From the NCBI RefSeq assembly GCF_001640805.2, contig NC_066838.1:10999132-11063131 (forward strand): 64,000 nt of DNA, in the 5' to 3' direction. Positions 13,912 to 24,150 of this stretch are shown here, piece after piece. This stretch comes from Lates calcarifer (Eukaryota; Chordata; Actinopteri; Centropomidae). The position numbers and the translations under genes were made by a program. The number at the start of each line of letters is the position of its first letter. Positions within the stretch are counted from its first letter, which is position 1. Under the pieces are notes generated by a model. That model was not told where the DNA came from, did no database searches, and saw only the letters and a list, made by a program, of their open reading frames with translations.

Positions 13912-16900
13912 GCTACAGCCTCCCTCTGATTCATGCCTGGCCAAAGTCATTGACTTCATTATTCTTGGCTTCATATCTGTGATAACTGGGGATAAGAAGT
14001 TATGCATTTTTGTCAAGTGTCTGAGCAGTACAAAGGAGTCAACTTTGTGGAGAGACATGAAAAGAGCTGCTCTCTGAACTGTTTGGCTGAAGTGGCTGAA
14101 AAAGCGGTGCCAATGGTAATTCAGGAGGTACGGCATTATAGGCTGGCAGACTGACCCACACATCTGGATAAGCTGTTTTGCGGTGAGATGGAATCAGAGA
14201 CTAATAGGGCAGCTCTTGGTTTAGCGTGCACACCCTGTCACTGTAACACCTTTTTAAGCAGGGATGGCTGCGGTATTTTCGTTTTATTGCCTTACTGAGA
14301 AAGTTTGATCACACTCTGGTTTGCAAGCCAAGAAACAAACTCAAATTGTTTGCACAATGGTTTTCGGCCCCAGCTGACAATCCTGCTCAAACTCGTATTC
14401 CGTAGGATTCTGCAAGCATGAAAAGATCAAACGTTTCAGCACCCCACCTATATTGATACAACTCCACCCATTTAAACACAGGTGTCACTACAAGATATTA
14501 GTGTCTTTGAAAGATCAAATATTTTGCCTGAGTTGGTTTTTCAAAAGAAACGTAGCCTCCAAGCCTGGCTCTGTGTTTTGTCCTAGCCTAGGTTAATGTA
14601 AGAGGAAGGATCTTTACATCCCGTCCAGCCGGCTGCAGCTCAGGCTTTTAACCATTGGCCTGACAACCTCAGCAGTGGACCGCCACAATATCTGTTGATG
14701 TTAATCCTATTAGGCTTGATTTAACACTTTACACGCCCATGATTTATATGAATGTTTATTGGTTTTCTGTAATATAATCAGCTCGGGGAAACTTAATGCA
14801 TTGTTTGGTAATACACGCGTGACTGGAAGCAGGGGGCAACAAACTGTGCCCGGTGTTATTTGAAATCATACACCCTCATCCAACACCAACACTTGAACTA
14901 ATTCAATCTTCAAAGTCAATGGAAAAAGAACAATATTTATTAGGATTAGGGGGGACATTTTGTCTGGCAGCCTCCTCCCAAATGAGAGCCTTGTTTTTTC
15001 CTTTGTTGATCGTTTGAGGATTTAAGATGCATTAGAAGGCAGTGTCTGGGTGGATAATGGAAGGTTAGAGACTGTTATTTGATTTAAGTTCAGACACTAG
15101 AGATTAATATCTCCATCCTATGTGGCCCCCCTTCCCACCCTCTACCCTCAGTGCCTCAGACCAAAAAAGCTGCGACTAAAGTTACGGGGTATTAGCTTTG
15201 ATTACAATTCTTAGAGGACAGCTTTGATCAGTGACACAAGTTGAGTCTCATCAGTTCAGTCATCGTCTCTGGAAAGAAAATGTTCAGTTTTGTGGCACCA
15301 CAACAACCTTATCACAGGATCTTGCTTCCTTTATTTTATGTGTTTTCAAGTTTGCTGAATTAACCGTCTGTTATTCTGCTTGTTTCCACAGTAAGCCAGC
15401 TGCAGCAGACCCTGGTCTCCGTCCAGGAGCTTCTGGTCCAACAGCAGCAGAGAATCCAGGAGCTCTCTCAGGAACTGGCTGCAGCTGAGGTAGCTATCAC
15501 CTCATCAGCAACTCAGCATCCTTCACTTAGTACCCCAAATAATTTCCAAATTTGCTAGAATATCAGTTGTTTCAATTAAAGCATGTTTCTTTTTTCCCTT
15601 CTTTTTTTTGCACCACTCTTTCCATTTACTGGGTTTAGCAGTTGTTTCTCCTCATATTCACCCATATTCCATCTGACAGATCAGGTTAAAAACAAAAGTA
15701 ACATCTAACTTAATAATTCACAGACTAATATTTTTGTGTAATTTATCTTACTGCAAACTAAAAGGAGGGAGATGAGACAACTTTATTAAGCTTTGCTGGG
15801 CTTTGAACATGAAAGTTAGCAGACTGCACCTTTTTAAGGTCTGTTATGTCGTGATTGATGATTTGGGGAAAGCTAGACAGGCAGTAACTCTGAAATTACA
15901 AAGGAGTTCAGTAAACGTAAAGTTGCAGGTTCAAATCCATTGATTGATGAGGAGAGAGAAAGGGTTTCTCGAGGCCTGTGTACTAAAATTTCTTGCGCTC
16001 CCCCAAGTCATAACTACCTAAGACGGACAGCCTTATTATACTGTATATCATCAGAACAGAAGCTGCAAAATAGTATGGTGCATCTCATCATGGGACCATA
16101 ATCTTTAACCATATGGTCATTCCTCTTCGCCTTGATTTTTATAGACAGTGTTCATAATCTACTCAGAATTGTAAGTGTTTAGGTGAATCCGACTGAGTGA
16201 TTGTTCTAAAAACTTATGTGCGGGGATGAAATGTTGCTTGCTTTTTATAACACTGCTCATAAATCGCTTTATGATCTCTGGGCTCTAAAAAAGTGCCTTG
16301 GAAGAGACAATCTTAGACAATGTTTTATGTCCACAGCTTATTAAGCACACGGGTGTTTCACTGTAGCATCTGGATATCGCAGGAAAACATATGCGGACAC
16401 ATCTGCTTCGGCACAAACGAGGAAGAAAAATATGAATCTCTTCCCTGGACAAGGTTCATCACAAACTGACAACTCATAGCTCATTTTGTTTCACGTTCCC
16501 AGCCACACAGTCACGCTGGTGTAGAAAGCAGTGGTGGCCCAAATCAGCATGTGTGAGTACATGGGAGTGATGAGCTGATTTAACCCCATGGTGGGCTGAA
16601 ACAGACCTAGCTAAGGTCTTCTGTCAGACGGGCTGTTGGCCCACTTTAAACAATGAGATCTTTCCACAGCATAAAGGAAGAATAGATGTTGTTTCTTTTC
16701 TTTCGTCATCCCCAAATCATAGATTGGATTAAAAAGTGTCTACTTCATTTGCGATGAGTGCCTAGTTGGACAGCAGTAGTGTATAAAAAGTATATTTCAC
16801 ATCAAAACACCCATTAAACAAATCATAAACTCTGCTTTATAGCTATAGTGTTGATCTTAAATTTTCCCTGCGAGTCGGCACGAGGCCCTCTGTTGTCTCA

Positions 16901-19900
16901 GGCCGTGGGGGAAATTGGGAAATTGTTTTCAGGTCCGGGATATTTGATGAGAAACACATGTTGGAGCTGGCGAGCTACTTATCATTCACCGTTTGCGGCT
17001 TTCGGGGTTTGCCTCACCACGCTGCTCAAAGTGCACCATGCTTAGCAATTATACCTCTCAACGCGGAAATGTGCCTTTAACCCGAAACACATGGAGACTT
17101 CTGTTTCCTCAGCTGCTAAGTAAACATTACTCGTAGTTTGGAAACCGCTCAATTGCGGAGTGCGTTTACTGTCCCTAAACTGGGGACCTCATTATGGAAG
17201 TGAGTTTAGACAGACTGACTCATGTCCACACACACAGAACACGCTGATGCAGCATATTTCCAGACTTCAGGGCCTAGGACAGTTCTTCTCGTTTTCACTA
17301 TTTTCTCAGTTATCCTGACTCCTTCAAGATATGCTGCTATATTGTATTGCAGGTGTTAGGGATAAATTTGCCTCAGGATGATTCATCCCTGATGTTAAAC
17401 AGCCAAGTTTATTCCTGCTCCATTATCATTACAAATCTGACTCTTAACTGTGTTTGCCCTGCTGTCTCAACTCACTGATCGTTCTCTTTATTAGTGGATA
17501 CTACATAGAAGATTAGAAACCGCCTCCTTGCTTGTGCGAGACATACTGCCAGTGGGAAAGTGCATAAATAGAGTGAAATCAATTGCACTGTACCAGTGTT
17601 TCCACTCAAAAACACTCCTCTGGGGACTTCCTTTTGAAACTAATTCCATCATAAATATACATGCGTTACACGAAAACACACTGTCTGCCGGCGGAGTAAC
17701 TGTGAATTAATTTGCCTTCAGACACTCTTAAACAAGGCTTGTTAAAGATCTTATCTTGTTGCTAATGGTCCACAGGCATTTATCTTCATTTAGCCAGATG
17801 CGTTGCCGTCCTTGGGTGCTGCTGGAGTTGATAATCTTTTTTTTCTTTGCTTGTAATATATATATGTGTGTGTGTGTCTGTGTGCCTGTGTGTGTATATG
17901 TAGAATGTGTCTTTTTTCCCCTTTTTTTTCCTGTAGCGCTTAGTTAACCAGCAGAAAGAGGCCGACCCCTATCTCACCCAGGCACCCACCTGAGACATAT
18001 TAGTTACAAGGCTTTTAAACCAGCTAGAGGAAATCTTTACTATGTACAGTATTTACACAGTAAGAAACACACCCAGCCAGTGCAGCAGTGGTTAATATTT
18101 CAATAGGTGGCACCTCTCCCATAGGTTGAGTTGTTAGTGTTCTTTTGGTTTTGGTTGGTCGGTTCATTTGTTTGTTGGTTGTCTATTCACGCATGATGCA
18201 GTTTGCAGCGCCAAGCGGAGGATTATGCTCTCCACTGTTTAGGCCACACAGAGCCCTTAGAACCCTGCACCTGTACAACAGGAAGTGTGGAAGAAGTCAA
18301 ACATCACAGGAAGGAAGAGAGATGCTCAGTCACTATTCTTGAGTCTTTTTTATTTCTAAGTTTAACACACATTGCCTTCTTCAGGATGAACCCACAAATC
18401 ATCCGAGTGTCCTATGTAGTCTACAGAACAGTGACATCACAAGGCAGCGGACATTAACATTTCTTTTATTTTATTGTTTTGATACTATCGCCACATCCTA
18501 AGAACCAAATAAAGATAACAGAACATAACATATAGAATCACAGGGTAAAACATTTGGATGCATGCAATTAAATTAAGTCTATAAGAGAATGCAATATATA
18601 GTATTTAGTTTCAATAATAAGAATGGATGTAAAATACATTTATCTAGAAAAGCTAAGATTTTAAGAAAACACATTACAGCATACCAATAAAAATACAGTT
18701 GCAAAAAACAAGAATCTTTGTTATTGCTGATACTGAGCATAACACTGACATTGTTATATAATCACACCTAGAAGAATCTCTTAAATGATGTTTTTGTAAT
18801 CAAAGCTGCCAAATCATTTCAGAGGTTAAATATTTTGTTCAGCTCTTTGTTAAAACATCACAACTTACACACACTCGTGTGGTCCATTGGATACATGTCA
18901 GCACTTCACGTGGGGCCTTTAAAGTCGGCAGCGTACTCTCAATCTCTCCGGTCACTGATACCCCACCACTCAGCCTCCACCCAAGCACCTAGTGCACTTA
19001 ACACAAGATTCTTACACCATGTGTGTGTATAAACACTGACATAATGCATCTCAAAGCTGAAATTCAGTCCAGGCCCAACATTTAATTAGGTTTCCTCAGA
19101 CTTAATTAGACATATGTCAGAGGTAGTGTTGTGTGACAAGCCTTGATGTGAGATATTATATGGTGCTGCTCTGTAGATAATGCACATTATGTACGTAGCT
19201 AGCGGTTAACAATTCTACTCTAAAGCCTTTTTTCTCATCTGAAGTGGTATGACTATATATAAATCCTCACATTTCAGTTATTTGGAGAAATCTGCCCTTT
19301 TCTTCAGCTAATTCTGTGCCTTGGAAGTCTTTTAGCTCAGCCTATACAGCAATTAATTTTTTTTCGATGTAAAATGAGAGAGAAGCAGAATCCAGCGTTA
19401 TTATACGGGTGCCTTGGGGAGGCAAGGGATTAAGATGGTTCTAATGAGGTGACGGCTGTAATAAGAGTGTCTTCAGCTGGCCTCCAATGCACCACCTCTA
19501 AAACACGGCTCCTTATCAGCGAGGTTTAGGAGCCGATAAGAGCCAAAAAAAAAAAACTCCTTCCCCTCCTCGCCTCCTTTTCTGTCTCCCCTCACTTCTC
19601 CTCCTCTGCCTCCCTCCTTCCACTGTAAATGAGTCTGATCCCTTTCAGATGTGATTCAATTAATTTCTCTTAGATTTAATTACAAGCGAAAGAGTCCAAG
19701 TTATCCCTCTACCCTCGATAGGGGGTCCATGCTTCCTAACAAGCTTCCTCTGGTGAGTCAGGAGAGTCTTAATTACAGTTTTTACTTTTCTTTTATCCCA
19801 CTTTTTCCCTTGTCTTCTCCCTCTCCTCCCTCTGGTCTCATCAGTCTATCCTCTTGCTCTTGCACATGTTTGTGCTCTTTACTCAGGAATAGACTAAGAG

Positions 19901-22900
19901 TGGGGAGCAATTAACTACATCACTGGCTCCCAACCAGTTTGGCTCTATAGCCAAACAATGCCCTACTCATGATGCTTCATCACAGGTTGCATGAGTAGTT
20001 CAACCTGTGACTGTTTCATTTGAATAGAGAGTCCTGGAGGGGTAAAACCAGTATGTCAGACAAAAAAAGCAAAGATTTTATTGTTTATTCCAAAAAAAGT
20101 AATCTATCTAATTAGTTAGCTCACTTAGATTTGTCTTGAGACCTTCATGTTGGGCCTCTAAGGTCCTCCCCATTTGAGTTGTTTGCATTAATTTTGCAGT
20201 GAGCCATTAGTCTACAAGACTTTGGAGCAGTTGCATCTCAGTTTTATGGTTGCATTTGACTGTTGCCATGTGATGTTTTTTTCTCTAGGCCTTTATCAAA
20301 ACCCGTCATTTTATAGCTCCCTCTTGTCAAAGTCCTGCCTATCCCTAAAAAAGTGCTGCAGAGACAGATTTTCAGCAGCAATTTGCCATTCAAATACTTT
20401 GCTATTATACCCTGTAGCATTTCAAGCTGCACCAGTGTGTGTGATAACACACGCCTTTGATAAAAGACAAAAAGAACAAAACAAACTGCTAAGCTATGGT
20501 CTGCCCTCATGAATGTGGCCATTGTTCAAGATAAAGTCATTATCCAAAACACTGTACACTGCCCTAATCTTTTCTAGATAGTATGGAAAATTATGTAAAA
20601 ACAGCATGATTCGCACTCACTGGACTTTCTGAGCAGTCAAGGCCATAAATGTGGCTGAAGTGGGATTGTTTATCTTCCTTTCTGTCATCACCGGCAGTCG
20701 GCAGTTGTGAGGTTGTTATGGTGACGGATGACCTAACTACACAAAAACATGTGGCTTTTAGCATTTGCATTGGCTGTATTTGTTTAGCTTGTAGCCGATG
20801 ACCTTTTTTTTTAAAAAAAAACAAAAAAAAACAAAGCTTTTTTTCATCAATTCATAATGTTGAGACTGAGCACAGTGGGGTTGTTGAAAGACTTATGTTG
20901 ACTTTGTGCTGTGCCCCTGCATGTGACCTGAACAGTGCATGTGTGCGTGTCACTTGTTTTTTTCCTATAGGCATCATCTTCAACCAACCGTATCCTGGAC
21001 AACCAAACAATTGGAGAGCTGAAGGCTGAGATCGTCTCTTTGAAGGGCTTACTGCTCAGCAGGTAACAGAGTTATCCAGACCCTGTCACATGAAACAGTG
21101 CAGGTGTATGTATGTCTGTGCCTGTGTTGAAGGGCTTAGAACTTACTGTTTTCATGCACTTTTGAGTTCCTGGATGCACTCCATTTGAACCACTTGACAG
21201 TGTTAAAACAGGAATAAAGCACTGTCAATATGAAACATGTGCTAACTTGTACCTGCTATCCAGATGTGATTTTGGCCACATTTCATTTACTCCTGACATT
21301 AGAATACTTAACTGTCCACATAATTTCATACTGCTACTCTAGCACTAATTTTATTTATTTTACAGTTTGCACATATCAAAAAGATAATATAAGTAGCTTG
21401 TTGACAGGTTAAAACAAATAAAGGTTATTTTATTCTAGATGTGTCATGAGAGTAAAAAAGCCAAGCTGCCTGTTGTGTGGTGCATATATTAAGCATAAAA
21501 ATTCTTTACTTGACAAAAACTACTTAGGGAATACTTAGAAATTTTTTGCCTCTACTCTCAGTACACAGGTTGTATGTAAGGGGAGATGTCTGTGTGTCCT
21601 GTCTGATGTGGTTGAAAGCTCTGTAAAAAGCCAATAAATTGAATTGAATAAATTCAGTTCTGAGTTTTTAGATCTCAGAGACAATGAACAACAACTACAA
21701 AACTCAGTCATCTTTGCATACTCACCTCTACAGTACAGAATTGTTGTAGATAGCCTGAAAGTTTCTGTATGAATAAATAAAATAAAAGAACACATAATGT
21801 CGCATTGCTCTTCCAAAGTGCACACTTAAAGCATAATCATTAATCTCAAATATGTTTAATCTCACAGGCACTAGAGGTTATAATACTGATTGCGCCATTT
21901 CTTTTACTTCACAACTTGGCTTGGTCAATTAGCATACTGCAGGCATCAGCTGGTCTTCTGTGTTTTACTGCTTTTATTGGTAAGCAAGATAACCACATGT
22001 GCATAATTGTTCCTGAGCAACTTTCAGTAATTTTATGAGTACAAAGTGAAAGACAAATTTAAAACCACAACAAGAGTAATTATTTATGTGAACTGACAAA
22101 TCAGCTGTGGCCCAATTAAATATAAATAAATTTGTTGATAGTTTAATTTACTTAAATGTTAATACAAGATGTAAGGCATTTTGTGTCACCGTTTTAAAAA
22201 GATATCACTGCTAGATGTCTTCTCATCCAGCTTTGTTCCTCAATCTAGTCAGGTGCAACCCAGCTCAGTCAGGCCCATTAGCATGCATGACTACATATTA
22301 GTGTATAATGAAGCCTGAAGTAAGAGAGAACATCAGAAACCCAGCAAGGACGAAAATTGCCTCAGAACTGTCTAGTTGAGCATGTTTTGTTCCCCTCCTA
22401 CATTCTAATCAGTAATAATCCCTTTGTCATTTGCTTTCTTGACTTCATCCTGACTCTCACAATGAGTTTTCTGGCAAAGGCTTGAATCACAAAATAAACG
22501 TCTCTGTATCACCATCTGTCTCCAAACTTGTTCCCTTCCTGTTCAAATGATCCAAATCATCTCCAAACAGTTTTTTAAACTACCAAGAAGTGCTGATCCC
22601 GTTACAATTCAATGTTGTCTTTTTGATCTTAAAAGCTGTAGTGGGTGTAATTAAAAAATAATAATCTTAGAGCATCTTTACCAGGTGTGATGAACATCTG
22701 GCAGTTTGGGAGGGAAAAGCCATTTTCTCAGCTATAATTATGTGTATTGTGTGTGGCTGCATGCTAAACTGTTATATATAAAGATGGGTGTATACATACA
22801 TACATATGATATATACATATACACATACATAGATAGATAGATAGATAGATAGATAGATCTTTTCACAAATTTTGATCACAATGATGAGGTTTTGATCTGG

Positions 22901-23404
22901 TCTCATTTTGTTCCCAACAGGAGACAATTCCCCTCCACTCCGACCGTTCCCAAGATCCCCTCCTGGCAAATTCCCTTGAAGCCGCCCTCAGCATCCACCT
23001 CACCATCCGTTAACCACACCAACAGCAGCAGCGATATTTCCCCTGTCAGTAATGAGTCCGCCAACTCCTCCCCTGTCAAAGATGGACACCACAGCCCTCA
23101 GGATGCACTGGGAGGACCTGATGGAGCTCACGGTATCAATGGAGATGTGGGCACTGTGGGCCTCGGCACAACGCTGCCCCTGGACCTGAAGGACCAGGTC
23201 CGCATGGAGGTGCAGGGGGAGGAGGAGAGGAAGGAGGAAGAGGAGGATGATGTCAGCCATGTAGAGGAGGAGGAGGAGGAGGAGGAGGAGGAGGGTCTAA
23301 GCATGCAGACAGAGGATCGGCGAGGTGGGGATGGACAGATTAATGAACAGGTGGACAAACTGAGGCGGCCCGAGGGTGCCAGCAACGAGAGTGAGGTGGA
23401 TTAG
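727..23404 (+). CDS. PEX14: PEX14, peroxisomal import docking protein (3' seven coding exons, partial)
   Basis: Seven exons, 727-811, 7107-7232, 9460-9545, 11449-11551, 15392-15489, 20971-21062 and 22921-23404, join in one frame to give 357 residues ending in TAG. In order they hold the second half of the PEX14 N-domain (residues 1-45; [20 protein letters not shown]), a diverged Pro-rich linker, the hydrophobic membrane segment (about 81-97; [14 protein letters not shown]), a coiled coil (about 108-195) and an acidic tail with a run of ten Glu. The family protein sits in the peroxisomal membrane. It binds the cargo receptor PEX5 through WxxxF-type motifs, and PEX19 and PEX13, to dock matrix proteins for import. 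Human PEX14 is 377 residues, so only about 30 N-terminal residues are missing. Identification rests on extensive identity remembered from vertebrate PEX14, including the conserved tail [11 protein letters not shown]. It is convergent with CASZ1 downstream, as in human. Confidence 0.97.
812..7106 (+). other. PEX14: PEX14 intron
   Basis: Intron of 6295 bp (GTGAGA...TTCCAG), largest in the window. Mostly AT-rich single-copy-looking DNA. A short hairpin with 9-bp arms lies at 6867-6890. No exon, RNA gene or clear mobile element was seen. Confidence 0.85.
7107..7232 (+). CDS. PEX14: PEX14 exon: end of N-domain and Pro-rich linker
   Basis: Exon of 126 bp, entered and left in phase 1. It opens with the conserved [15 protein letters not shown], the last helix of the N-domain. 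It then runs into a Pro/Leu/His-rich linker unlike the human one, as expected of a flexible tether before the membrane segment. The donor is GTGAGT. Confidence 0.94.
7233..9459 (+). other. PEX14: PEX14 intron
   Basis: Intron of 2227 bp (GTGAGT...CTCCAG). It carries a decayed tRNA-derived repeat fragment near 8361-8426. Nothing else recognisable. Confidence 0.85.
8361..8426 (+). repeat. Decayed tRNA-derived (SINE-like) fragment
   Basis: The stretch resembles the common teleost tRNA-like repeat: a 'ggttacaggttcatccc' B-box-like core followed by 'tgtgcccttgagtaagg'. That order is shared with many fish SINE-like elements. It is short and decayed, without visible target-site duplications. The family name is not assigned. 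Confidence 0.45.
9460..9545 (+). CDS. PEX14: PEX14 exon: membrane segment
   Basis: Exon of 86 bp, entered in phase 1 and left in phase 0. It encodes the conserved RWRDYG motif and the hydrophobic stretch [13 protein letters not shown] with flanking HHLYK, the membrane anchor of PEX14. Its donor is GC rather than GT (AAG|GCAAGT). Confidence 0.94.
9546..9551 (+). other. PEX14: Non-canonical GC 5' splice site
   Basis: The exon ends TACAAG and the intron begins GCAAGT, an exact match to the strong form of the known GC-AG donor class. The nearest GT, at 9550, would add four bases and break the frame. The GC site joins in frame to KYILP in the next exon. Confidence 0.88.
9546..11448 (+). other. 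PEX14: PEX14 GC-AG intron
   Basis: Intron of 1903 bp beginning GC and ending TTGCAG. A short (CA)n stretch lies near 10815-10835. No other recognisable feature. Confidence 0.85.
11449..11551 (+). CDS. PEX14: PEX14 exon: membrane-proximal start of coiled coil
   Basis: Exon of 103 bp, phase 0 in and phase 1 out. It encodes [15 protein letters not shown] and [14 protein letters not shown], joining the anchor to the coiled coil. The conserved G-REDKK element follows the anchor as in mammals. The donor is GTGAAG. Confidence 0.95.
11552..15391 (+). other. PEX14: PEX14 intron
   Basis: Intron of 3840 bp (GTGAAG...CCACAG). Contents: a homeobox-site-rich stretch resembling conserved noncoding DNA (about 11590-11760), a pyrimidine-rich run (11775-11900), a perfect (AC)20 (13868-13907) and similar CNE-like sequence near 14690-14880. 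No coding exon seen. Confidence 0.8.
13868..13907 (+). repeat. (AC)20 microsatellite
   Basis: Uninterrupted dinucleotide repeat of 40 bp inside a PEX14 intron, likely length-polymorphic. Apparent His/Thr open frames across it are artefacts of the repeat. Confidence 0.97.
15392..15489 (+). CDS. PEX14: PEX14 exon: coiled coil
   Basis: Exon of 98 bp, phase 1 in and phase 0 out. It encodes [20 protein letters not shown] and [13 protein letters not shown], the heptad-rich core of the PEX14 coiled coil involved in self-association. It is near-identical to the mammalian segment. The donor GTAGCT is weak, which matters for the possible alternative last exon downstream. Confidence 0.95.
15911..15942 (+). 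repeat. tRNA-derived repeat remnant (B box)
   Basis: Contains ggttcaaatcc, one base from the RNA polymerase III B-box consensus, preceded by 'aaagttgca' as in fish tRNA-derived repeats. No complete tRNA cloverleaf or A box is present, so this is a remnant and not a tRNA gene. Confidence 0.4.
17937..18530 (+). CDS. PEX14: Possible alternative last exon of PEX14 (18 codons plus UTR)
   Basis: A strong acceptor (pyrimidine run 17911-17931, then CTGTAG) is followed by an open frame in the phase left by the preceding exon. It encodes [18 protein letters not shown] and TGA at 17991-17993. A canonical AATAAA lies 515 bp on (18508-18513). Splicing of 15489 to 17937 followed by cleavage would give a PEX14 form with its membrane anchor and half its coiled coil but no acidic tail. 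Eighteen open codons is not statistically strong, and no transcript evidence is available. It could be chance. Confidence 0.35.
18508..18513 (+). promoter_or_regulatory. PEX14: AATAAA polyadenylation signal (candidate)
   Basis: Canonical hexamer within a PEX14 intron, sensible in position for the possible alternative last exon beginning at 17937. On its own it may be chance in AT-rich DNA. Confidence 0.3.
20971..21062 (+). CDS. PEX14: PEX14 exon: end of coiled coil
   Basis: Exon of 92 bp, phase 0 in and phase 2 out. It encodes [20 protein letters not shown] and [11 protein letters not shown], matching the mammalian segment ending in SLKGLLLNRRQFP. The donor is GTAACA. Confidence 0.94.
21063..22920 (+). 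other. PEX14: PEX14 last intron
   Basis: Intron of 1858 bp (GTAACA...CAACAG). It carries an (AGAT)7 tetranucleotide repeat at 22831-22858, about 60 bp before the acceptor. A 'gctctgtaaaaagcc...attgaattgaata' stretch near 21620 recalls the 3' tail of common fish repeats but is too weak to name. Confidence 0.85.
22831..22858 (+). repeat. (AGAT)7 microsatellite
   Basis: Perfect tetranucleotide repeat close to the 3' splice site of the last PEX14 intron, preceded by an ATAC/TATA-rich low-complexity run from about 22783. Confidence 0.95.
22921..23404 (+). CDS. PEX14: PEX14 last coding exon: PxxP region and acidic tail
   Basis: Exon of 484 bp to the TAG stop. It encodes [19 protein letters not shown], a Ser/Asn-rich [12 protein letters not shown] block shared with mammals, [11 protein letters not shown], a pure (GAG)10 poly-Glu run (23264-23293) and the highly conserved end [12 protein letters not shown]...[10 protein letters not shown]. 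The tail is predicted cytosolic and disordered. Confidence 0.96.
23264..23293 (+). repeat. PEX14: Coding (GAG)10 triplet repeat in PEX14
   Basis: Ten identical GAG codons, uninterrupted, encode Glu10 in the acidic tail. Codon purity suggests recent slippage and length variation between alleles or species. Confidence 0.95.
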
Positions 23405-24150
23405 ACAACAGTAGAAAGCACAAAAACACTCTTCAAACACCACTTCTTATCTCTGCTGACGGCTTTGTTTCAATCTGCTGCTCTCTGCTCACAGTCATTC
23501 TGTTTGTTTTTTATTTTTTAAATCCATCTTCACTGTCTGTTTCCACTTGTTTCTAAAACATCTTAATCTTGAGTAAAATGAGGAGTAGGCGTGGGTGTGA
23601 GAAGACGCAAAACTGACAAATATTGTCTAGTTGACACATGGCTTACCTCAATTTACTTTTCATCATGCAAACTAAATGAGTGCATGCTGAGCCAAGAACC
23701 ATGTTGTGACTTTTCTTTGAAATGAGAAATGACGGGCAGTAGTCAAATCAGAATGACTTTAAAAGGCTGTATGCAGAACTAACTGTGTGTGACTTACTGC
23801 TTTTAATTTTCATGATTTGATCAGATAATTCACAGCTTTGCCTTGGTGTCCTTGTAATTGTACTAAGGCTCTTATACAGACCAAAGAGGCAGTGCTGCAC
23901 AGAATATCTCTGCTTTATAGTGCAGCTGTGGGTCAGGAGTCATATGTTGGTACTTCAGTCTCAAAGTTACCGTGAGCTTCCAGAGAAGCATTAACACAGT
24001 TTGTCTCCCTGTTGATGGCAATAGGAGAGGACAAGCTCTTCCAGGGCCGGAGCTTTTAGCCTCTTTTATGTGTCCTTTCGCATTGGTGTCAGTCTGTCAA
24101 TAATTCACAAGGCCAGCAGGGTGGCATTTGGGTGAAATAAAAGCCCTGAA
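23405..24150 (+). other. PEX14: PEX14 3' UTR (end approximate)
   Basis: Non-coding sequence after the TAG stop. The first canonical AATAAA is at 24136-24141, with a second at 24709-24714. The actual cleavage site cannot be fixed from sequence. Confidence 0.5.
24136..24141 (+). promoter_or_regulatory. PEX14: Candidate PEX14 polyadenylation signal
   Basis: First AATAAA downstream of the stop codon, 732 bp away. A second hexamer at 24709-24714 is an alternative. Confidence 0.4.

Larger units (their letters stand above)
15490..20970 (+). other. PEX14: PEX14 intron
   Basis: Intron of 5481 bp (GTAGCT...CTATAG). It holds a tRNA-like B-box fragment (15911-15942), CNE-like sequence (about 16845-17215), a possible alternative last exon (17937-18530) and an inverted GATA-site pair (19507-19544). 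Confidence 0.8.

Noticed and set aside
13808..14163. His/Thr- or Val/Cys-rich open frames on both strands
   Set aside because: Created by the (AC)20 microsatellite.
15928..15938. Possible tRNA gene from a good B box
   Set aside because: No A box or cloverleaf arms around it; a repeat remnant fits better.
21590..21660. Possible LINE/SINE 3' tail (ctctgtaaaaagcc...attgaattgaata)
   Set aside because: Resembles a common fish repeat tail but is too short and diverged to support.
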